Positions 45,027 to 51,630 of a DNA stretch of 54,624 nt are shown piece after piece (the first letter of the stretch is position 1; the number at the start of each line of letters is the position of its first letter). The notes beneath the pieces were generated by a model, which was not told where the DNA came from, ran no database searches, and saw nothing but the letters and a program-made list of their open reading frames with translations. Source of the stretch: CAZJFH01 sp964545205 (lineage in GTDB: Bacteria; Pseudomonadota; Alphaproteobacteria; Rhodospirillales; Magnetospirillaceae); NCBI GenBank assembly GCA_964545205.1, contig CAZJFH010000031.1, positions 1 through 54,624 of the forward strand, read 5' to 3'. Position numbers and translations under genes: made by a program.

Positions 45027-45560
45027 ATGGCCCTGCACACCGAGGACGACGACGACGAGGCCGGCGCGGCGGTGCCGCCCGGCGGCAAGAACTACATCAC
45101 GCCGGCCGGCCTGCAGGCGCTGCAGGACGAGCTGCGCCAGCTGCTGCGCGACGAGCGCCCGCGGGTGGTCGAGATCGTCTCCTGGGCGGCGGGCAACGGC
45201 GACCGCTCGGAAAACGGCGACTACCTGTACGGCAAGAAGCGACTGCGCGAGATCGACCGCCGCATCCGCTTCCTCGGCAAGCGCATCGACATCGCGCATG
45301 TCGTCGACCCGCGCCAGCAGACCACCCGCGACCGGGTGTTCTTCGGCGCCACCGTCACCTATGCCCGGGCGGACGATTCGGAAGTCACGGTGACCATCGT
45401 CGGCATCGACGAGGCCGACCTCGACAGCGGCAGGATAAGCTGGGTCTCGCCGGTCGCCCGGGCGCTGCTCAAGGCGCAGGAGGGCGACCTCGTCCGCCTG
45501 CGGGCGCCGGCGGGCATGGAGGAGATCGAGGTGGTGTCGATCAGCTATCCCGAAGCCTGA
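45027..45560 (+). CDS. greB: Transcription elongation factor GreB
   Basis: 177 residues. The N-terminal coiled coil carries the acidic tip motif ENGDYLYGKKRLREIDRRIR, which inserts into the RNA polymerase channel and stimulates cleavage of backtracked RNA. The C-terminal FKBP-like domain includes VFFGATVTYARADDSEVTVT and ISWVSPVARALL. The YLYGKKRLREID sequence is typical for GreB and less for GreA. The ATG at 45027 has GGGGAAG upstream and lies in a 154-base gap that otherwise holds nothing recognisable. Confidence 0.94.
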   Translation: MALHTEDDDDEAGAAVPPGGKNYITPAGLQALQDELRQLLRDERPRVVEIVSWAAGNGDRSENGDYLYGKKRLREIDRRIRFLGKRIDIAHVVDPRQQTTRDRVFFGATVTYARADDSEVTVTIVGIDEADLDSGRISWVSPVARALLKAQEGDLVRLRAPAGMEEIEVVSISYPEA

Positions 45561-45567
45561 ACCCGTC

Positions 45568-46440
45568 TCAGTCGCCCATCGGCGCGCCGAGGGCGCGGAC
45601 GATGTCGGCGGCCAGCATCTCGGCCGCCTTCGACAGCTTGCCCGGCGCGCGGTAGAGCACGGTTTCGACGTCGGCGAGTTCGGGCAGGCCGTGGTCGACC
45701 AGCGCCAGGTCGGTGGTCAGCATCTCGCGCGGCAGCACGGTGACGCCCAGACCGGCGCGCACCGCGGCCTGGATGCCGGCCAGGCTGGGGCTGGTGTAGA
45801 CGATGCGCCAGGCGCGCCCCGCGGCATCGAGCGCGGCGATGGCGCGGCGGCGGTAGATGTCGGGATTGGGCGCCAGCACCAGCGGCAGCGGCGCGTCGCC
45901 GGTCAGGCGCAGGCGGTCGGAGCCGGCCCAGACCAGCGGCTCGCGCCACACCATCTGGCCGCCGCCGGGACCCTGCGGCTCGCGCTTGCACAGCACCAGG
46001 TCGTACTGGCCCTTGGCGAAGCCGTCGAGCAGGTTGGCGGTGAAGTCGCAGTTGACCTCGAGATTGACCTGCGGATGGGCGCGGGCGAAGCGCGACAGCA
46101 CGTCGGCCAGGTGCAGGGTCGCGAAGTCCTCGGGCGTGCCCAGGCGCACGCCGCCGCCGACATCCGGCTCCAGCAGCCGCACGCGCGCCTCGTCGGCGAT
46201 CTGCAGCAGGCGGCGGGCATAGGTCAGCAGCACTTCGCCCTCGGCGGTCAGCTCGGGCTCGCGGCGGTCGCGCACGAACACCGGCTGGCCCAGCCGCTCC
46301 TCCAGACGCTTGATCTGCAGGCTGACCGTCGACTGCGTCCGTCCCAGCCGCGCCGCCGCCCGCGTGAAGCCGCCCGAGTCCACGACGGCCACGAAGCTGC
46401 GCAGCAGGTCGAAGTCGAAGGGCGGCGGCGGCGTCGGCAT
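45568..46440 (-). CDS. LysR-family transcriptional regulator
   Basis: 290 residues. A winged-helix N-terminus (FDFDLLRSFVAVVDSGGFTR, AAARLGRTQSTVSLQIKRLE) is followed by a type-2 periplasmic-binding-like effector domain. The ATG at 46440 follows a GGAG that overlaps the stop of the SbtB-like gene (TAG), so it is probably the last gene of the bicarbonate-transporter operon. By position, it may control that operon or other carbon genes, as CbbR/CmpR-type LysR regulators do; this is inferred. Confidence 0.9.
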   Translation of the reverse strand: MPTPPPPFDFDLLRSFVAVVDSGGFTRAAARLGRTQSTVSLQIKRLEERLGQPVFVRDRREPELTAEGEVLLTYARRLLQIADEARVRLLEPDVGGGVRLGTPEDFATLHLADVLSRFARAHPQVNLEVNCDFTANLLDGFAKGQYDLVLCKREPQGPGGGQMVWREPLVWAGSDRLRLTGDAPLPLVLAPNPDIYRRRAIAALDAAGRAWRIVYTSPSLAGIQAAVRAGLGVTVLPREMLTTDLALVDHGLPELADVETVLYRAPGKLSKAAEMLAADIVRALGAPMGD

Positions 46441-46444
46441 CGGG

Positions 46445-46756
46445 CTAGAACTTCTCCGGCCGCAGTACGTCGACATCGTGGCAGAACAGGATCATGGCGT
46501 AGTTCTGGTAGTAGGTCGCGCGCAGATGCGTCGCGATCGCCGCCGCGGTGGCGTGATCGCAGACGACCTCGATCCGGATGTTGGTCGAGTTGTCCCACGA
46601 GCCGGCGCGCGCGCCGCGGCTGCCCTTGCCGCGCGCGTCGGTCACCGTGTAGCCGTGGGCGCCCAGGCGTTCGAGGTCGTCGAGCAGGACGCTTTCGAGC
46701 GCCGCCTCGGTGACGATGGTGACCAGGCGGCGGGTCTGGGAATGTTCCGGCGGCAT
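46445..46756 (-). CDS. PII-like protein (SbtB-like) partner of the bicarbonate transporter
   Basis: 103 residues with the PII-like fold: TRRLVTIVTEAALESVLLDD, a T-loop region around ARGKGSRGARAGSWDNSTN and the closing RATYYQNYAMILFCHDVDVL. SbtB-like proteins bind adenine nucleotides and regulate SbtA in cyanobacteria. Here ATG 46756 shares a base with the stop of the SbtA-like gene (TGATG), so they are translated together, which is strong context for a regulatory partner. Confidence 0.88.
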   Translation of the reverse strand: MPPEHSQTRRLVTIVTEAALESVLLDDLERLGAHGYTVTDARGKGSRGARAGSWDNSTNIRIEVVCDHATAAAIATHLRATYYQNYAMILFCHDVDVLRPEKF

Positions 46757-47700
46757 CAGATGAGCCCCTTGGCGGCGAGCAGGCCGGCGAACTGATGGTA
46801 CAGCGGAATGCCGGCGACGATGTTGAAGGGGAAGGTTACGCCGAGCGAGGCGGTCAGCGAAAGCGTCGGATTGGCCTCGGGCACGATCATGCGGAAGGCC
46901 GCCGGCACGGCGATGTACGACGCGCTGGCGGCCAGCGTCGCCATCAGCACGGTGCCGCCCAGCGACAGCCCCAGCGCCGCCGCCAGCATGGTCCCGATCA
47001 GCGCGCCGGTCAGCGGCATGGCGATGCCGAAGCCGAGCAGGAAGGCGCCGTGGCGCCGCAGCGCGCCGAGCTGCGCGGCGGCGATCAGCCCCATCTCCAG
47101 CAGGAACAGCGCCAGCACGCCCTTGAAGGCGTCGAGGAACAGGAACCGGATCGAGGCCACGCCCTCCTCGCCGGCCGCCCAGCCGATCAGCAGGCCGCCG
47201 ACCAGCAGCACGATGCTCTTGCCCAGGAACACCTCATGCGCCATGCGCTTCCACGCGACGTCGCGCGACAACCCGCGCGCCAGCACGATGCCGACGATGA
47301 TGGCCGGGATCTCCAGCACCACCACGAACAGCGACATGTATTCCTCGAAGCCGATGCCGCGCGCCGTCAGCCAGGCCACGGCCACCGCGAAGGTGCCGAC
47401 GCTGACCGAGCCGTAATGCGCGGCGATCGAGGCGGCGTCGGCCCGCGCCAGACGGCCGACGAAGCGGGCCACCGGATAGGCCAGCAGCGGCATGACCAGG
47501 CCCATCGCCACGACGGCGAGGATCTGGGGCAGCAGCTCCCAAGGCGACTGCTTGGCCAGCTCGATGCCGCCCTTCAGGCCGATGGCGAGCAGCAGCAGCA
47601 TGCTCAGGAACTCGTAGACCTGTCCCGGCAGCCGCAGCTCCGAGCGCAGCAGGCCGGCGACGACGCCGAGAACGAAGAACAGGATGACCGGATCAAGCAT
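46756..47700 (-). CDS. SbtA-family sodium-dependent bicarbonate transporter
   Basis: 314 residues with about ten hydrophobic segments in two inverted halves. Family stretches: LLAIGLKGGIELAKQSPWEL, AAHYGSVSVGTFAVAVAWLT, LLEMGLIAAAQLGALRRHGA and AASASYIAVPAAFRMIVPEA. The DUF897/SbtA family takes up HCO3- with Na+ at high affinity in cyanobacteria; many proteobacterial members are uncharacterised. It sits in an operon with a PII-like protein and a LysR regulator, the same pairing as SbtA-SbtB. It overlaps the unknown upstream gene by 8 bases. Confidence 0.88.
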   Translation of the reverse strand: MLDPVILFFVLGVVAGLLRSELRLPGQVYEFLSMLLLLAIGLKGGIELAKQSPWELLPQILAVVAMGLVMPLLAYPVARFVGRLARADAASIAAHYGSVSVGTFAVAVAWLTARGIGFEEYMSLFVVVLEIPAIIVGIVLARGLSRDVAWKRMAHEVFLGKSIVLLVGGLLIGWAAGEEGVASIRFLFLDAFKGVLALFLLEMGLIAAAQLGALRRHGAFLLGFGIAMPLTGALIGTMLAAALGLSLGGTVLMATLAASASYIAVPAAFRMIVPEANPTLSLTASLGVTFPFNIVAGIPLYHQFAGLLAAKGLI

Positions 47701-48166
47701 CGTGGAGCGACCACGACAGTTGGGTTCTATCGTCGCGGCGGTACAGCGGACCGGCGATCCGGTCGGGAAAGGCCATGGTCAGGCGATCCATCTCGGCCGC
47801 CAGCGCCTCGGCCGGCTGGTCGGCGGCGAACACCGGAATGTAGATGCGGCCCTCGGGCCGCTCCGCCCGCGCCAGCAGCGCCGAGATCAGCCCGTGGTGC
47901 GGGCCGGCCTCGCTCGCCGCCGCCTCGGCCGGCGGCTCGAAGCGCCACACCGCCCACACCCCGGCGCGCTCGAACGACTGGCGGAACTCGCCGACGCCGC
48001 GCCGCAGGCCGCTGTCGTCGGGCGGCACGGAGGGCGCGGACGGATCGCACCAGACGCCGAGCAGCCGTCCGGCCTCGCCGCCCATCCGCCGAGAAATCTC
48101 GGAAATCACGGGCATGTTGGCCGTAAGCTCGTCGACGTCGCGAACGACGATCACCATCCGACACAT
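47693..48166 (-). CDS. Unknown protein, first gene of the sbt-like operon
   Basis: 157 residues, soluble, no TM and no signal peptide. I do not recognise the family. It opens with VIVVRDVDELTANMPVISEI, has a helical middle (FRQSFERAGVWAVWRFEPP) and a GRIYIPVFAADQPAEALAAE stretch. The ATG at 48166 (or 48157) has GGAGGG upstream. It overlaps the transporter start by 8 bases, so it belongs to the operon and probably functions with SbtA/SbtB. Confidence 0.72.
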   Translation of the reverse strand: MCRMVIVVRDVDELTANMPVISEISRRMGGEAGRLLGVWCDPSAPSVPPDDSGLRRGVGEFRQSFERAGVWAVWRFEPPAEAAASEAGPHHGLISALLARAERPEGRIYIPVFAADQPAEALAAEMDRLTMAFPDRIAGPLYRRDDRTQLSWSLHDA

Positions 48167-48251
48167 TTCGCAAACCCTCCGGCTGATTCGTTTCAGGCCG
48201 GCATGGTACGGATGAGATCAGCATGACGGAAATTGATAAGGAACATCCCGC

Positions 48252-48270
48252 CCATTGACGATGTCAATGG
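48252..48270. promoter_or_regulatory. Palindrome between the ScfR-type gene and the sbt-like operon
   Basis: CCATTGAC (48252-48259), GAT, then GTCAATGG (48263-48270): a perfect 8-bp inverted repeat just after the stop of the ScfR gene and 86 bases upstream of the first gene of the sbt-like operon. It may be an operator for that operon or a hairpin at the end of the ScfR mRNA. No T run is present. Confidence 0.45.
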
Positions 48271-48272
48271 AC

Positions 48273-49721
48273 CTACGAGGTGGCGTTCGGCTTGAAGTAG
48301 AAGGCGGAATGGCCGCGCAGGTTCTGGTCGACGATCAGCGCATGGTTCAGCGGCGGGAAGGCGCGCTGGCTGCAGTCGAGGCGCTCGCACAGGCGGCAGT
48401 TGACGCCGATCGGCACGGCGGCCTCGCGATTGTCGAGCTGCAGGCCGTCGGCATAGACGATCTGTGCCGCGTGGTGGGCCTCGCAGCCCAGCGCCAGGGC
48501 GAAGCGCTGCGGCGGCGAGCGGTGGCCGCCGCCGGTCTTGGTCACCGAGCGGGCGATGAAGAAATACAGGCTGCCGTCGGACATCTCGGCCAGCTGGGTG
48601 TGCAGCACGCCCGGCACGGTGAAGGCGTCGTAGACGTTCCAGCGCGGACAGGCGCCGCCGAAGCGGGCGAACTGCAGCGGCGTCGCGGTGAAGCGCTTCG
48701 AGACGTTGCCGGCCTTGTCGACGCGGATCAGGAAGAACGGCACGCCGCGGGCGTTCGGCCGCTGCAGGGTCGTGAGCCGGTGGCAGACCTGCTCGAAACT
48801 GGCGTCGAAGCGGTGCTGCAGCAGCTCGATGTCGTAGCGCAGCCCGCGCACCGCCTGGAAGAACTGCTCGTAGGGCAGCAACACGGCGCCGCCGAAATAG
48901 TTGGCCAGGCCGACGCGCGCGAGGCCGCGGGATTCGTCGCTGGAGAAATTGGCGTCGTCGATGATGCGCTCGAACACCGGTTCGAGCTCGATGATGCCGA
49001 TCTTGACCGCCAGGTGGAAGGCGCGGGCCTGCGGCGACAGCAGCTCCGAGAGCAGCAGCCGGCGATTGTGAAAATCGAAGCGGCGGATGGCGTGCCCCAT
49101 CACCTCGACCGGCATGCGCTTGACCCGCACCTGGTGCACCTTGGCGAGATGGTCGGTCAGGCCGCGGCGCAGGTCGCCCTGGACCAGCCCCGCCGTCTGC
49201 CACAGCGCCTCGGCCGCCTGCTCCAGCTCGGGGAAGTGGTTCTCGTGCGCCTGGAAGAAGTCGCGCACCTCCTCGAGCGGGAAGGCCTTGGTCTGCAGGA
49301 GCTGCAGCTTGTCGCGGTCGGCGACGCGCTCGGCCAGGGCGCGGATGGCGACCTGGGCCTCGTGATAGGCATGGTAGAGGTCGAGCACCGCCTGGCCGAG
49401 CGTCGGCGTCACCGAGGCGAGCTCGCGCACGTCGTGCTTCTTGATGTCGCAGTCGCGGAACAGCGGGTCGGAGAACACCTCGGTGAGCTGCCCGGCCAGC
49501 CGCACCTCGTCGGTGTCGGCGAAGGCCTGGATGTCGATCTCGAAGGCCTGGCTGAGCTTGAGCAGCAGCGGCACCGTCGCCGGGCGCTGGTTGTTCTCGA
49601 TCAGGTTGAAGTAGCTGGGCGACAGGCCCAGGCGCTCGGCCATCTGCGCCTGCGTCAGGTTCAGCTCCCTGCGCAGCCGCCGGATCTTGTGGCCCAGCAT
49701 CACCTTGCGGTCCTTCGCCAT
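48273..49721 (-). CDS. ScfR-family short-chain fatty acyl-CoA regulator (RamB/PccR-like)
   Basis: 482 residues. An XRE-type HTH is N-terminal (MLGHKIRRLRRELNLTQAQM, LGLSPSYFNLIENNQRPATV), followed by an ImmA/IrrE-type region (HAYHEAQVAIR ... RFDFHNRRLLLSELLSPQAR) and a DUF2083-like C-terminal part with a Cys cluster (GVNCRLCERLDCSQRAFPP). This is the architecture of RamB and PccR, which sense short-chain acyl-CoA and control acetate and propionyl-CoA pathways. In Paracoccus, RamB controls the ethylmalonyl-CoA pathway. The ATG at 49721 has AAGGAG upstream. It lies 1.9 kb downstream of ccr in the same orientation, suggesting a role in its control. Confidence 0.92.
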   Translation of the reverse strand: MAKDRKVMLGHKIRRLRRELNLTQAQMAERLGLSPSYFNLIENNQRPATVPLLLKLSQAFEIDIQAFADTDEVRLAGQLTEVFSDPLFRDCDIKKHDVRELASVTPTLGQAVLDLYHAYHEAQVAIRALAERVADRDKLQLLQTKAFPLEEVRDFFQAHENHFPELEQAAEALWQTAGLVQGDLRRGLTDHLAKVHQVRVKRMPVEVMGHAIRRFDFHNRRLLLSELLSPQARAFHLAVKIGIIELEPVFERIIDDANFSSDESRGLARVGLANYFGGAVLLPYEQFFQAVRGLRYDIELLQHRFDASFEQVCHRLTTLQRPNARGVPFFLIRVDKAGNVSKRFTATPLQFARFGGACPRWNVYDAFTVPGVLHTQLAEMSDGSLYFFIARSVTKTGGGHRSPPQRFALALGCEAHHAAQIVYADGLQLDNREAAVPIGVNCRLCERLDCSQRAFPPLNHALIVDQNLRGHSAFYFKPNATS

Positions 49722-49876
49722 CCCCGCTCCTTCCGTTTCCAGCATAGCAATACACCGAATTCGCAAGGAAATCGTCAACGGGGAGCGGCCAGCTCGGGCG
49801 CCCGCCGCACTGGCGCCCCGGTGGCCAAGCTGGCATTATCCGGGCTTCGTTGGGAAGGCTGGGAGGGGGACCGGCG

Positions 49877-50752
49877 GTGAGCATCGAGATCAGTGCGGAT
49901 TCGCCAGCAGGCGCCGTGCCCGAGATCATCCGGCGCGACATCCGGTTCGGGGTCGCCGAGGTCAGCGATCCGGCGTGGTTCGGCGGTGATCCGCTGCTGA
50001 CCGCGTTCTGCGACGCGCTGTCGCTGTTCTTCCCCGAGGGGGAGCGCTTCTTCATCCGCTCGGTACGCGCCTATGCCGAGCGCGTCACCGATCCGGCCCT
50101 GCGTCGGGACATCGACGCGTTCTGTGCGCAGGAGGCCTATCACACCCGCGAGCACGAGGCCTACAATCGGGCCTTCTGTGCCGGCGGGCTCGACCTCGAC
50201 GCGCTGGAAGCCCCGATCAAGGCGCTGCTGGGCCAGCCGATGACGCCGAAGACGCGCCTGACGGTGACGGTAGCCATCGAGCACCTCACCGCCTCCTTCG
50301 CCTGCATGGTGCTGGGCGATCCCTCGATGTTCGCCGACGCGCCGCGGCCGTACCGCGACCTGTGGACCTGGCACGCCCTCGAAGAGATGGAGCACAAGGG
50401 CGTGGCCTTCGACGTGCTGAAGCAGGTGGCCGCCGACATGCCGCCGTGGAAGCGCTATACCGCCCGCTGCGCGGTGCTGCTCATAGCCACGCGGCAAATG
50501 CACGGACTGCTGCTCAAGAACATCGGCACCATACTGAGGGCGCGGGGCCACGCCCCGGGTCTCGGCACCTGGCTCAGGCTGACTTGGCTCCTGCTGGGGC
50601 GTCCCGGCCATTACCGCCGCGTGCTGGGCTATTATCTGCGCTTCTTCCGACCCGGCTTCCATCCTTGGCATGGCGACGACGGCGCGCTGGCCGACGGATG
50701 GCGCGAGTACTTCAACGCGCGCGCCGCCAAACGGGGCACGGCGGATGCTTGA
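49877..50752 (+). CDS. Predicted metal-dependent hydrolase (COG3687-type)
   Basis: 291 residues. The family is recognised from IIRRDIRFGVAEVSDPAWFG, then LTAFCDALSLFFPEGERFFI, FCAQEAYHTREHEAYNRAFC (metal-binding E/H) and WTWHALEEMEHKGVAFDVLK. Four-helix di-iron-like metal binding is suspected; biochemical role is unknown. The GTG at 49877 has GGGAGGGGGACCGGCG upstream, so it was preferred to the upstream TTG. It overlaps the methyltransferase start by 8 bases and so forms a two-gene unit divergent from the ScfR gene. Confidence 0.85.
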   Translation: MSIEISADSPAGAVPEIIRRDIRFGVAEVSDPAWFGGDPLLTAFCDALSLFFPEGERFFIRSVRAYAERVTDPALRRDIDAFCAQEAYHTREHEAYNRAFCAGGLDLDALEAPIKALLGQPMTPKTRLTVTVAIEHLTASFACMVLGDPSMFADAPRPYRDLWTWHALEEMEHKGVAFDVLKQVAADMPPWKRYTARCAVLLIATRQMHGLLLKNIGTILRARGHAPGLGTWLRLTWLLLGRPGHYRRVLGYYLRFFRPGFHPWHGDDGALADGWREYFNARAAKRGTADA

Positions 50753-51590
50753 CCGGGTCTACCAGGGCTTCCTGCGGCGGATCAACGAAGGCACCGTGTC
50801 GCCATGGCTGGTCAGGGCGCTGTGGAAGGGCGTCTATCAGGTGCTGGCCCGCAGCATGAAGGACGAGAGCTGGACCTTCATGAACTACGGCTGGCTGCCG
50901 CCGGCGGACGAGCCGCCCTTCGCGCTCGACCCTGCCGACGAGCCGGACCGCTGCTTCATCGGACTGTATCATCGCCTGGCCACCCAGATCCCGCTGGAGG
51001 GGCTGCGCGTTCTCGAGGTGGGCTCGGGCCGCGGCGGCGGCGCGTCCTGGCTGGCCCGCACGTATCGTCCGGCCGAGATGGTCGGCATCGACTTCTCGCC
51101 GCGAGCCGTGACGCTGTGCCGCCGCCTGCACCGCGACGTTCCCAATCTTCGCTTCCTCGAAGGCGATGCCGTGAACCTGCCCTTCCCCGACTCCAGCTTC
51201 GACGCCGTCATCAATGTCGAGAGCTCGCACTGCTACGGCGACATGCCGCGGTTCGTGGCCGAGGTCGCCCGTGTGCTCAAGCCCGGAGGGCGGTTCGGCT
51301 GGGCGGACATCCGCGGCCCCGACATGGTCGCCGCCACCGAACGGGCGCTCGCCCATCCGTTGCTCGAGCCCATCGCCGCCGAGCGGATCAACGACGGGGT
51401 GGTGCGGGCGCTGGATGCGGCCCATGCGCGCAAGGCGGCGCTGATCGACCGCCTGCGCTTCGGCCGCGCCGCGGCGCGCCAGTTCGCGGGCGCCCGCGGC
51501 AGCCTGATCTACGACATGCTGCGCAAGGGCACCACGCCGTATCTGCTCAAGGTCCTGGAGAGACGCCCTTCGCCGGCCGCGGAGGCGTGA
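50745..51590 (+). CDS. SAM-dependent methyltransferase (class I)
   Basis: 281 residues. A Rossmann methyltransferase domain shows motif I LRVLEVGSGRGGGASWLART, PAEMVGIDFSPRAV, LRFLEGDAVNLPFPDSSFD and VINVESSHCYGDMPRFVAEV. The substrate is unknown; the domain is similar to the small-molecule/lipid methyltransferases (UbiE/SmtA-like). The N-terminal part (VYQGFLRRINEGTVSPWLVR) looks membrane-associated. The ATG at 50745 overlaps the hydrolase gene by 8 bases, so coupling is likely. Confidence 0.86.
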   Translation: MLDRVYQGFLRRINEGTVSPWLVRALWKGVYQVLARSMKDESWTFMNYGWLPPADEPPFALDPADEPDRCFIGLYHRLATQIPLEGLRVLEVGSGRGGGASWLARTYRPAEMVGIDFSPRAVTLCRRLHRDVPNLRFLEGDAVNLPFPDSSFDAVINVESSHCYGDMPRFVAEVARVLKPGGRFGWADIRGPDMVAATERALAHPLLEPIAAERINDGVVRALDAAHARKAALIDRLRFGRAAARQFAGARGSLIYDMLRKGTTPYLLKVLERRPSPAAEA

Positions 51591-51630
51591 TCCGGCGGGA
51601 GCGGCCTGGCGGCCGCTCCCGCGCGAATGC

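Noticed and set aside
46445..46756. Classic nitrogen-regulatory PII (GlnB/GlnK)
   Set aside because: Sequence lacks the GlnB T-loop tyrosine context and the gene is coupled to an SbtA-like transporter rather than to amtB or glnA.
48165..48176. TTTGCGAAA-like sequence at the start of the sbt-like operon as a regulator site
   Set aside because: It lies between the ribosome binding site and the ATG and differs from TTTGCAAA by a base; too weak to call.
48241..48272. FNR/FixK site in the palindrome near 48260
   Set aside because: The core TTGAC-GAT-GTCAA has a three-base spacer and lacks the TTGAT-N4-ATCAA pattern.
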